From positions 74,417-138,416 of the forward strand of contig NMRA01000804.1 in the NCBI GenBank assembly GCA_002633005.1: 64,000 nucleotides of DNA, in the 5' to 3' direction. Position 1 is the stretch's first letter, and the number at the start of each line of letters is the position of its first letter. A program made the position numbers and the translations under genes. This DNA comes from Phoronis australis. Lineage: Eukaryota; Phoronida; Phoronidae. Positions 11,212 to 23,900 of the stretch are shown here, piece by piece. The notes beneath the pieces are model-generated. The model saw only the letters and a list, made by a program, of their open reading frames with translations, was not told the DNA's origin and made no database searches.

Positions 11212-11353
11212 TCAGTGGGCCATGCGAGACCCCCCCCACCCCACCCCGCTAAAATTCTTCCAGATTCCATTTGGCAGTCCAGGGGTGTGAATGTCTACAG
11301 GGCAAAATGCTGGCTAATAGTCCGCCCCGTTACTCAAAATCCTGGATACGCCC
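11212..11353 (-). mobile_element. hAT-like nonautonomous element, copy 1
   Basis: This stretch matches the reverse complement of 55443-55587 along its length, sharing ctaaaattct, attccatttggca, caaaatgctggctaata and ctcaaaatcctgga. The ends read CAGTGG and CGCCCCC. It is about 140 bp, without coding capacity. Confidence 0.65.
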
Positions 11354-12437
11354 CCGGTAATAAGATAATACATGGAAATAGAAAGTACCACCAAATGTGA
11401 CGTGAGATGTTCTGAAAGCTGCACATCTTTTGAATTCTAATCATGTTATAAGGCTAAGCAGCTCTTTGTATAAAATTATCTATACAAGTTTAAGATTAAA
11501 TAAATCCCCGGAAGAACAAAGCCTTGTTCTGGAAAATAAGAGAGTAGTCAAGACAGCACAAAGCACTTTCTAAAAATTTGCTTCAAGCTAAAGATAATCC
11601 CTCTTATACACAATAGTGTTACCAACATGCAAAAACTTTACAATAAAAATCTTCTGGCTAAGTGAGAATTGAAAATTTAGATCCAGCAAAGCATACGAGT
11701 GGAAGCAGTTTGACACAATAACAACAAACTTTAATTTGACAGAGATCTTGACTAGAGTGCAAACTATGTAGTTAAGAATTGCGGACCTCACAAAGACACT
11801 GGACTCTGCAAATGGACTATAGGTTACTACCAAGACCACGCACATGTCTATAGCAGGCTTAACTCTGGCATTATCAGTGAAGGTGGTCAACAAGGAGGCA
11901 TTCAACACTGCAAGTGTTGCAACATCATGCAAGACTTGTTCATGACATGTCGCTGTATATGTATCACCAGCAGAGCAACTAACCCAGCATGGTTACTCTA
12001 ACAAGTGACGAGAGTTGAACGGACCTCACAAAGGAGATGGCTTAAACATGATTTCTCATAACACGATTTGTCAAATTTACGACGATAATTTATGTACAAA
12101 CTTCACGTCTTGTCTCTCGCATGTCATGGAGAAAACAAAAATTCTAAGTTTTATTTTCATGTTACTTCGGTCCACATATCAGTATAAAAAACACAACAAT
12201 TATCCATTGAGATGGCCCCTTGATTTTCCCAAAGCGCAATCATCGGTGAAATATTTCCCAAGACCAAAATCTGAGCACAAGAACCTCCACTTGCTGTTCA
12301 TCGTAAACTATAAATTCGGTGTTCTTCATGATAAACTACATGTAAAAGGTGTTTTATTCATCAAATATCACACAGAAATGATGAGGAGCAAGACAAACAT
12401 GTTTTGGTCTCGAGTTTGAGTGACACCTATCCCAATT

Positions 12438-12443
12438 TTTTAT
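12438..12443 (-). terminator. Candidate poly(A) hexamer for the arrestin gene
   Basis: TTTATT on the plus strand reads AATAAA on the minus strand, 2.26 kb beyond the stop. I saw no canonical hexamer closer, so a variant signal may be the real one. Confidence 0.15.
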
Positions 12444-13224
12444 TACACGCGTTCGAAGATTAAGGGAAGGAAAAAACGGGCGTAAGTCGATGCAAACAAT
12501 ATGACTTTACAGTGCACCTGCCTTCAGTGATTCCCAACATTTAGGTGACTCACTTTCAAATGAGACCACTGAATGACTTGTAATATTAATATCAACTTGT
12601 GCCTCATTCAGACTAGAAGCGATTTTATGAGCTTGGGAAGAACAGAGGAGTTGTTGATGAAGACTGGACTCAAAAATGCTGGAACTGTGCCAAAAGCATT
12701 ACGACTTAAAATATGATGGTTCAATCATCATACACTAGATGGAGTTGCTAGTAGGAACACTGTGAGTTAGACTGAAACACCGACTCGGGTTTATAGTTTG
12801 GCATGTATAGCACGTCTTATAGATAACACTACCCCACACAGTACATTGTACTTTTTTGGATACTTCGGATATTATCATACGAATAACATCATCATACAAT
12901 TAACTTATATTGCACTTTCCTCGATTGATAATGCCATGGATAAGACCATTATCACATGGATAACATTATCTTGCAAACTGAGACAACGATCTTCATTTGG
13001 CACTGTGTTAATATCCGAGTTAAATACTAAAAACCAATAACAATGTTGATTATAAAGTCCATCCTTAGAACTAGTGATATGGACACTAATTAAAACCCGC
13101 TACAATACTTAAAGCCACAAATAGCGCCGTCTATGAGAAATCCGTTTTCATCAGGGCATGTGTCACTTTAAAAGCTTTTTTTAATTGACAACATCGGCAA
13201 TAAAAGGGATTTTTTGAAATCAAT

Positions 13225-13510
13225 TCCAGAGTGGATTCGAACAGCGAACTTTGGTGGTCGCAGCCAAATGCACGGCTGACAAACTAAGTCACACTTTATG
13301 AATAGCGGATAATTTTAAGCGAATTTTGATTCAAGTGAATGTCTGGTAGATAATGGTGAGATCTGGTTTTTGTAATACAATTACAAAACAAAATGCAATT
13401 TATAGCTCTGGTCAAAGCTAATAACTTCCAAAAGTACACTGTCCAACAGTATAATCCCAAAAATGCATCTTCTGTCCGTAAAAACAACGTCACTTGTAAT
13501 TTATAAAGCA
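13225..13510 (-). mobile_element. tRNA-related SINE trace plus shared tail
   Basis: 13233-13242 reads GTTCGAATCC on the minus strand, a pol III B box. It is followed on the plus strand by a segment (about 13395-13500) that recurs at 53340-53455 with a 20-base exact match at the start. The A box is not clear, so this is a decayed copy or a different element. Confidence 0.4.
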
Positions 13511-14702
13511 ATTTAGCACTTTTGCACCACAACAAAGACGGGCATAGTTATGCCTTTGCATACCAGAAGATTTAAGGTAGGATCAAGGGGCTCTGATATT
13601 GTGTAATTAGTTTTAAAGCCGCAACATGCTTGTAGTCAAATTAAAGCCACATTCACTATTCAATAAATCAGTAGCACCCACTTTTGGGATCATTCATAAT
13701 TATCACCATTTCCACAAGTGAACAAAACACATTTCCCCGATCACCCTTATGTCACTCAAGCACTGAACATACTTCAAAAGGGTGGCTCAATTAAGATGCT
13801 GGTGTCCGGTTTGTTGATTGGTTGAATGTTCTTGGAACACGGTTGTGTACTGTGGATAAGCCAGCCTATTGTGATGAATGTTACGTGACTCTGGGTGCAT
13901 CTGACAGTTCAGTAGTGGCTCCAAGAGTCAGTATATGTGTTTGAGCTGTTGTCCAGGATAAAACTGTCACAACAAATTATGCAAGACCTGTATGTCACAG
14001 CCTTATAATCGTGTTAAAAAATCGATAATTATCAAAATGCCTGAATGGGTGCACCCGTCAAAAGAATCATGGCAATGTTAAAACTGCTGGTTGTTTCGTC
14101 ATACTCAAAACGGTGTGCAAAAGCAATATATAAAGCCATAAACTTTGACCTTTCTCATCGCCATTTTCATGACATCAAAAGTGTAAGCTAGAAGAGTACC
14201 TCGACTCACCCCCAACATAGAGCATGTGTTTTGTACACTCCTAAAAAGGAGGATAATCATGTATGGTTACTAAGTGCACAAGGTCATGCACCTAGGTAGA
14301 CGTCAACACCATCCTGCCTCTGGGCCGGGGGTAGACCTCCCAAAAAACCGAAGTCACACCCCTTCACATAAGTAGACTGGACTGAAGTGTCTTCCAATGT
14401 AGTTCTCGATAAATGCTCGAAAACGTGAAAACTTTTGATACCATTGTGCTTTGGCAACACTGCGTCGTCTATAAAGCAAGCCACCAGTAGTCAGCATTAT
14501 GAGATTGCAACTTGCTTCACATGACATGTCAATAACTACAATGATAATCACAGGTAATGATTGCACCCAAAACATATCTCCTCTCTCTTCTTAGATATGC
14601 AAAGAATTAGTCGTAGCCGTGGCTCAAACTGCCATCATACGGACAGGAGTACTGAAATCTCTCTTTTCTTGAATATTCACAAAATCCATCAGTAGCCATT
14701 GT

Positions 14703-14950
14703 TCACACTGAGGTCATCATGACAGGGGTCCCCTCACGATCGGGAATCTCAAACTGTATCACCTGTTGTGAGGGGTCATTAGGGTCTATGTTCGTGTTTG
14801 TCACCTTCATTTTCTGATGTGGCACACATACATATACTGGTTTGTACAGGACGGTGTCTGACTCAGATTCCAACGTGCCGTCATAAACTTGACCTAGTTG
14901 GAACTCGGGACTAATATACATTCCACCTTCCACGTTGTCTGCGGAGATTT
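14703..14950 (-). CDS. Alpha-arrestin terminal exon
   Basis: Completes Glu321 and adds 81 codons, ISADNVEGGMYISPEF to TPVMMTSV, then TGA. The acceptor is tttgcag. Phase agrees with exon 6. The cytosolic tail contains LYKPVYVCV, which resembles the short aromatic/proline patches at alpha-arrestin C-termini. Confidence 0.8.
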
Positions 14951-17900
14951 CTGCAAAGAAGAAATAGTTTGCTGAAACTTGAGATCCACAAGAACGGTGT
15001 AAAATTTACTTGAAAGTCGAAGTCTACATTGCAGCTTTCAAAAATGTCTAAGAACAACTCTATCAAAAGCTTTTTTTCTATCAATATTTACAATGATTAG
15101 GTTGCTATGTAACAACACCTTTACTTCTCTTAATATCCATAAATTGAAGATTTCTGTAAAGAATTATAGGTTGATGAAAATTGTTGACTCAACAGTGCAA
15201 ATTTACATGAAAGTTGAATCTTATATTGCAGCTTTTGAAAATGTCTATAAAAAGATTTCTAGCAACATTTACAATGATTAGGTTGCTAAGCAACCACACT
15301 GTCACTTCCCTAAATATCCATAAACATAGTGGCACATTATAATTCTAAACTCAGGCTTCCACAAATGAGAACACGGTAGACAAAAATGTTCATTAAAGAT
15401 TTAACAGTACCATAGATTTGACTGTGATAAATGACATTTCTCAATAACTGCAGTGTGATTGTGTGCTTTTTTATTTGGTGTCACAAACCACACAATTTTA
15501 CAGCGTGGCTAATTAACAGATTGCCAGATGGCAATTAAAAGCTTTGCAATTAACCAAAGGATTATTGCCATTTTCGGAAACTGAAACCTGGAATTTTACA
15601 CCGTTCTCAACACAAAGTGTCAATCACAGAAGTGTCAATAAAAGTATAATCATTTGAGTGAAATCAGATAATACTTTCATTGACACTTATAGATTCATTG
15701 TTGACAGGATCAAAACCGTAGTTACCATATTTGACTTCAGGTGGCGCTGAATTAGATATTCTATATGGGACTGTTGCTATGGTGACGGGAAAGTCTAATA
15801 CCAAGTCTTCTCCACGTTTGTCTATGAGAAGGCTCACCTGTTAATTACAACATTAGTTCCGTGATCAATAATATATGGAGTGAATAATTCTTCAAGGAAA
15901 GTTTTGAGCTTCGGTAAATTGGTACAAAGAGAGGAAATATGTACTATAATGTATTGTAATGACATTCATGCACAATTACAAGTTACGCTTTAAAAAATAC
16001 AATGGACCCAACCTTTAACAGGCTTACAAGTCACTTAGAAGAGAAGAAAAAAAATCTCATGCCTAAGCAGATGTCAACACAAACTAGTTTACTACTATGT
16101 ACATATTTCGTCTCCTGGTAAAAACAGCACTGATTGTTATTTCCATGCGGCTTTGGCTCATCATGAAATCCAACTTTTGACCTAGACTTAAATGTAAAAG
16201 CGTATCATTGATCAGAGGAACATTTTAAATAAATCTCTTCCTCCTGTACTAAAATTTGACACCTAAAAATCATAAATACACAACGGTGTAAGTATGTCTA
16301 CTTTAGACAAAAGAACATCAAGACATCAATCAAAATGCAAAATACCATCACGTATGACGTTGAAATCACCGTATGGTTTTTCAGCCAGAAAAAAAATCGT
16401 AAAAATCGTGAAAATTTTACATTAGAATACAACGGAAATATGTTTTGCAATATAAATACAATAACTGTCATTGGTTTATAAATGAATTATACAAGTTAAA
16501 ATGTACCACAAGGCAAAAGTAATCTGACAGAATACCATTTTCCCATCATAACAGCTAATTCTGTTAACATCACAAATGACATGTAATAACTGTTAGGGCA
16601 GTATTACAATTATTACAGAATACCTTCCAGTTACCTTACTAACTTTCCCGTTAATTACACTTCGTTCTCAGTCGTGAGGGTAGACTTAGTCTGACGATGA
16701 ATTTAACTTCTGAACAGCCGTTGTGACGGGGAATTCTGGGACATTTTGCCGATTATTTTTTGGCTTGTACTGCAGATGGTTAAATTACAGTAGCAAATTT
16801 CCACAGAAGTATCAAAGATAAAATGTTACACTTACCCTAAGAACATAGTATATCTGTATTAACTTGCAAACATCCACTAATGTGGGGGGCACCACGGGGA
16901 CTTGTAAATACTGACTTAGTTTGTCTAGTTTGACTGTGGAGTGAGGCGCCACAGGGGCACTTTTGTACTCCCACACAGTCTGACAGACATCTTTAGTCAA
17001 GCCCAGGACACCCCTACTACTGATGTAGTATTCGACAAACTGAAACGAAAAATCAAACCGATGATAAAATAATGCATTTTGATTTAACACATAATAAAGC
17101 GGATGGATTTTTTTCAAAATTCGTGAATGAAAACATTTATTTTTCAAAATTCAGAAACACTAATTGACTGAATCATTGGCCTGGTTCGCACTGAACATCT
17201 ATCATAAAATGAAAATAAATTGTAGATTTCAACAAAAAATAGAATTTTTTTACAATTATTCTTGGTGTACTACTCTTAAGTTTATTGATCAATTATTCAA
17301 CCCAATTCTCTCAAAGACTGTTCCTGGACTTAATACAACAAAAAATTGGAAACTTCCGAAACAGCTGCACATAGTGTTAAAAAATGAACGTATCTGAATT
17401 AACCAGGTACCTGCAGGTTTTAAATGGTAACTCTGAATTACGTCGGTTAATAATCTGTACATAAATACTGTGATTTTCAAAATACCTGACCAGTTGAAAG
17501 TACCCCCTGGCAGTCTATCTGCCAATCAATTTCCTTCAAAAGCCATCATGGCAGTATTCAGGCTACAACATACTATTTTTACCCTGCCATTATATCCTCC
17601 CACAATGCGTTTCATTTTTTATGAACTTCCGGAATATAATTACCACTTTCCCCAATTACAACAGAGAAAGCAAGTAAAGTTAACTTGGTAAGTACCAAGT
17701 ACATATTTCATGCGTTTAGTTTCATCTTTTTCTCAGTTCTAAGGAACACTTTTCGTCGTTTTTGAGGACTCCCCGAAGTTACACAAAGAGTGTGTATCGT
17801 CACGGGCTAACACAGAATACCTCACAAAAGCTCATTCTTGTACCTACTTGCAATAAGTAACACTTCAGCCAGGCGCGTCTGTCACTGCCGTTCTGTACAA

Positions 17901-20900
17901 CGGCCTTTAGTTTGAGATTCTCTCCACAGCAGTAGGCACTACGGATGATGGTCGCCTGCAGAGACAGAGGTCCTGTATTACAACAGAGACAGCAGGTGTT
18001 TTGTTGATCCTCGCTGCTGAACGACGCCTAGAAAGGGAGAAAACGGGGAGAATGAGGATTTTCCACAAGAAAAATGTTTTTCTTGATTTTCTTTAAAACT
18101 TTGCTTATATCTAAAAAATATGAAGATTTTATTCTTACAGTCTGAAGGTGAAGGTCAAAAAAATCTGAAAATTTCCTTTGGTCAAATTCAGAGGACTTCA
18201 TCAATGCCACTGCTGTTGCTTTCCAAATGCATTATGGGACATTTATCCACTTATGAATATCCAATGACGTCACAGAAAATTGGTAATGTGTGATGTATAA
18301 ACAATATGGCGGAAAGCAACACTTGGTCCCTTGAGGAGCTGCACCATACTTAAATTATAGTTTGTAGCTTGCTTTTAGTGCAAGTATAGACTATAGTACA
18401 TGCGCCGCCAACTCCGTATATTTTCAATGGAGGAAATCTAAGCCGTGACGTCATTATTCACAGGCGACACCTGGCAGACATAGCACGCTTTACTTCCGGC
18501 AAGTACGTTGTCTGCTAACCATGGTCATTTCGTCAAGATTTGGATCTGCAATTTTGTCTGACTCACATCTGCATTTAAATAAATTGAATACTCGTAAAAC
18601 ATTAATTTCTAAAATATAGCTCATATTAATGCCCCACAAATAACCACCAAGCCTACTCAAATACCAATCTCGCACTTCAACAGCAGTTCCCACGTTCCAC
18701 GGGACATTTCATTTTAAGCTCAAATGCACGATGGTACCGCTCAAAATTTCTGGACTCTACTGTTGGAAGACCTTGAACAGCGTTTCTGAATGCCGCTAGT
18801 ATACTTTTTGTTGTATTAGACACAAAATAGATGGAAGAATTTCCCGTCACAATACACTAACCAGAAGCTGAGTTTGGTATGTTTAGAGGGTGGCGCCTCC
18901 GTCCTCTAGGATATTTTGCAAGAAAATGTCAGAGTTGCAAATCTGTTGTCTATGACCTATGGTGCAAGTATTACAAAGCAATTATTGAACAGAAACAAAA
19001 TGAGCCGAAAAATGTCTCCAATAAATAACATAAATTTGCAAAGTCTTTTGCGCAGAATTCTCGAAGAATGCCGGACCATCCAAGGTCAAATTTAATTACC
19101 TAAATTATGAGTCAATTTAAAACATTCTCCAGTTATCTGTTACATCACTCGATGTCTACAACCAGACCAACACCCCATAATGCATTTAAACAAGAACAGC
19201 AGTGCTGTAGATGAAATATACCAAACTGGCAGCAAGTGGCCAACATGTACTCACCAGGTAACGTTCATCCATGCAGTCAGTGTGAGGTCCAATGACCGTG
19301 AAGTATTTAAGACCCTGTGGAGTGGATGCGTACGGGATGTCTATGATGACTCGAAGATAGTAGCGAATTGTGCCTAGCTTACTCTCAAATGAACAAGGTA
19401 GAGCACTTTCTGGCAGTTGAAATGAGAACGGGTAGCGATGAGCACCCCTCGGCATTATGGGTATGCTGATGTCTTCTCCTTTTTCTGGAAATGAACAAAG
19501 TAAAAACCTCCTTTAAGTCAAGTATAAGGGAAAAGTCGCCACTAAGCAAGGAGAGCAACTCTTACACTGAAATGTGTGCACTGTTTCAAGAAAAACGTAC
19601 CTGTCAGAGAGTTACTCCCTAAACCCCCACCATCGCCTTCGGAAGCATAAATCCCTTTAATAGGCTATAATTTCACGCCACAATAAATTTTTTGTTTAAT
19701 TCATAAAACTATTTTGAACATGTCTTGGAACGGTAATGCAGAGCATTGCTATTCACCCAAATAGCATGCAGGCATACAATGAACGACCAGTATTTTAAAG
19801 ATTCCTACAAGAGGGAGCAACACTTCAAAGAGATACTCAAATACATCTCTTCATCTTACAAAATATGCATAGTGTTTAAAGCTTCCGTAATGTGTGGCAG
19901 ATGACAATTACAACACCAAATGGTTGATATTAGACATAACTTTTACAAAAATATGCAGTGGAACATTTATCGACAATATTTGACATGAGAAATTTTTGAG
20001 CGTTTTTGTGTGATAAGATAGGTGAACAGATAATATAACATGTCGTGATACTATACCATGTAATGAAGAAGTATTACTACAGATATGACATGTCATGACA
20101 TAATACGATATCACGATCAGATTAAAGTCCAGACAGAGAAGGGCTATGGCCTTTTAATGAGCTTACAGGAACCAAGGTGTCAGAATGTAGATGTAAACAA
20201 CATGTGGTATGTATAAAGTTAAGGTCAACTGTGGTGTTCAGTAGGTCAGGAAATAAATTGAAACTTCAATATATCAATTGGTTGAGCAAATACGGTCTTC
20301 TGCCTATTAGTGTAACACGAATGATCATTTGTTGTACAATTCTAGACTGAAACAAACACCAGGTGTTTTAATTGTCCTTAATAAACCTACAGTTATACAA
20401 GACACCAGAATAATGTCCAAATTTGACAGACTTCAGAACATCATACTTCAGAATTATGGCTGGTTGGAAGAATTGTTTTTAAGACGACCTTTAAGGGTTC
20501 ATCAAGAGAGGTTATCGAATCTAGGACTTTTATGATCATGACAAGTTACATCAACTGAAAGTTACCAAAATTTAGTCATTTTCCTAGGGCTCTACATAAT
20601 CACAAAATTTTCAAGAAAAATGGATAAGCGTTCCATCTCATTAAATTTTACCTTTCACTCTAAGCAGCACACAACATATAATCCAATACTGTTTGCACTC
20701 GAAACCAATAAAATTCTTTTATGTACCCCATCTGTATGTCAAGTGCTAATTATCAAGTTCACTTATTAAGCAATAAAATAGTAACTACATACCAAAAATA
20801 TACCATAGGGGAAGTCAAGTAGAGTAAATTAGGAAGGAATTTCACAATTACTTGGGACAAAGGTAATTACTTAAAGTAGCATTTTCTATTTTCAAATGTT

Positions 20901-23900
20901 AATTAGATTATTGCTAGAAATTTCTTAAACAAACTATACCACATTTTCTTGCAACAGTTAACAATGCATTCTAACTGATGACTAAAATTTTCTTACCCGA
21001 TAAGTCATTTTTGTTTAAAAATTTGGTAATTTGAAAGTTCACCAGTCTTCTTTTTTGCAATCATTTCATCTCATACCCCCCACTTCAGCACATACCCCTT
21101 TACTTGCCAGCCAAATTAGTGTTTTTACCTTCCATCATAGATTGGCAGAATTTTGCCAATTCCAAAAAGGTTTTTGATACAGGAATTATAAGATTAAGAG
21201 TCTACTAGTTACGAGATTATGTTATGATTTTATTTGCCTCGACGTGAAAGTCATCATGTAGCCTATGCTTAAAAAGTAGTTGCAGTGTAGCTGTTCATCG
21301 TATGAATAATGAATTATAAAGTTCGGACAACACTCTGCATGCTGCAGCACCCTGCATACACACTGCAACATCACGCATACGCACTGCAACACCATGCATA
21401 CGCACTGCAACACCCTGCATACGCACTGCAACACCATGCATACGCAGTGCAACACCATGCATATGCAGTGCAACACCATGCATACGCACTGCAACACCAT
21501 GCATACGCACTGCAACACCCTGCATACGCACTGCAACACCATGCATACACACTGCAACACCATGCATACACACTGCAACACCATGCATACACACTGCAAC
21601 ACCATGCATACACACTACAACACCATGCATACACACTGCAACACCATGCATACACAATACAAAACCCTGCATACATACTGCAAGAGCACTCTTTCCGCAT
21701 TTTCCAGATGACATTTCACTGAAATCGTTACCTGGGGCCACGTCATCACAAAGGGCCCTGAGCGTTCATATAGAAATATTCATGTTTTGAAAAATTCTTC
21801 ACGCAATTAGAAAGCATAAAACTTTGTTGGTGGTCACAGGTGATCTGATACGGGGGGGGTAAACATTCAAGAGTCTTGTTGGCAACTGGTCACGTTTGCA
21901 TGCGTAAGTCACATGTCCCAATTGGATGGCATTAGTAGTTTGACTGAAATGTCGGAATTACGCACTGCCAAAATGCAATTGTCATTGAAATCTGACTACT
22001 TTGTTTCTTTAGACACAACACAGTTATTGAAAAACAAAATTAGTTCATTTTGTGGGTAATGCCGATAATAGAATGATTAAGAATGCTTTTTCATAGTAAA
22101 TAAGCAGTTGAGAGACCTAGCTAACACTCCAGCTTGTACTCACCAAAGACCACTATAAAGAAGATAAAACAATCAATGACTGGAGTACGACAGCAGGTGG
22201 CATTAGCAATTATAGACAAGGATACACACTTGATTGACTCTAAACACCACTTAGGTCCAGTAAGTCGAACATTAACATAATATTGAACTAGAAATGATTA
22301 CTATGGCCCATAGCTGGTATATACTACACCTTAAGTACTTTTAGTGACAAAATGCCGTGAACAGAATCGCAAATTTTGAGTTGTAAGAGGCCCCCATATT
22401 TGGTAATAATCTAGAACATTCCACGGTCGCAATTATGGTGAGAATTGTATAAGCACTCGCCAATAACTGGACTGTTTTTGTAGCAGATTGAAATACACGG
22501 GTTGTCATGACGACTGATGAGACGCCACTCTGTGTGCACACTCCCAGTGTCCTTACATCTGTCTATAAAAAGCAGCAATTCCTTTAAGACAATACTAGGA
22601 AACAACCGCTACGCACCACTGTGCGCTGTGGGAACACAACAGCAACTTTCACACGAGCCAATTTCTAATTCTGGAATTGCAATACAAGCTGAGATAGCCA
22701 GGAAACAACACAATAACTTTCATTCAAAATATTTTGATACCAATTCATGATGTCAGTCACCTCATTACGCACAGTGGTTGTAAAGAATTTAGCAAAATGT
22801 TGGGAAACCCACTGTATTAAATCGACAAGAAGGTGAAATGTTGTGTATTTTATCCTCACAAAGCAACAATGCATATTTCACTACCTCGCCACAATATCGA
22901 AAAATAACTAATATTGTGAATGATACTATTTGAGAATTACTGCCTCTACACTAGTAAATATAACAGCATTGTATAATCGTATAACTCATGGCTCTAGGAA
23001 GCTACGAGCAAGGTTTAATTAAACTTCTAAACGGGCAGAAACGCAAGAGACTGACGAAACTAGCCCACCACTTTTGTATTGTTAGGGGTCTTATTGCCAG
23101 AGAGCGAGAGGGATAGGACCCATGACCCCACAGATAACTATTCACCAGAAATCATAGTTGTAAAGAGAAAGATGCCTGCTTAAGGTATTTTATTTATTTG
23201 GTAAAGTCAAAGACTGGCTATAACAATAGCAACAGTAATTTTTCATTTTTTTACTGAACAATATGAAGTTTTATTTCCTAAAATTACTTGAAAAATAAAG
23301 ATTAAGAAAATGTTATTATTTTATTCACTTGGTTTGCTCTGTATAGATGTTATTAAATAGTAAATATTCCATTACATGTAGCAATCATTTTTGTAAGAAA
23401 TGAAAAATGGATTAGCACATTTAGGTTATAAAACAACGGTCAATTGGTTAATTCAAAATACTAAAGTACTCTTCCGCTGCCTTTTAGAGTTGCACACTAC
23501 CCCTTCTTGACCCAATTGAATTTCAGTTTCACAAGAAATAACTCAATTTAATGGAATTGGCAGTTTTACCAAATTCTGAATGAGAGTCAAATTTTCCCTT
23601 TTTTAACAGTTTTGATCAATCACTTACCAGTTTGAATTGGGATCGAACAATGGCCTCTAAACTGCCCATCGTCAAGGTTCGATTGACGTAAATTCAAAAT
23701 AATTACGATTTGATACCAAAATTTGAAATTTCAGACGCCGATGTAAGTACTGAGGTCAGCAGGGTATAGATTTCAACCAAAACCCTTCACTGAACGTTGA
23801 TAGTGTTTTGTCAACTCAAATCTTGAATAGTCTCCCCTGTCTCAACATAGGATATCATCATCTCACAATATCATAAAACAATGAATGTTCATCTTGGGCT

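Larger units (their letters stand above)
8384..14702. other. Convergent 3' regions between the USP24-like and arrestin genes
   Basis: 6.3 kb between the two stop codons. It must hold both 3' UTRs. I see minisatellites (8.8, 9.6 and 10.6 kb), a hAT-like MITE (11.2 kb) and a SINE trace (13.2-13.5 kb). The frames at 11588-11932 and 12015-12419 have no recognisable motifs and look like chance. Nothing else is seen at 11.4-13.2 or 13.6-14.7 kb. Confidence 0.6.
15838..19254. other. Arrestin introns 3-5
   Basis: Introns at 18028-19254, 17040-17847 and 15838-16835. They are AT-rich, and I recognise no repeat family or gene in them. Confidence 0.6.

Noticed and set aside
11588-12419. Two frames of 114 and 134 codons (minus then plus)
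   Set aside because: AT-driven composition, no conserved motifs, no splice support.
21222-21741. Cys/His-rich frames of 105-148 codons
   Set aside because: Products of the 21-bp minisatellite; open on both strands at once.
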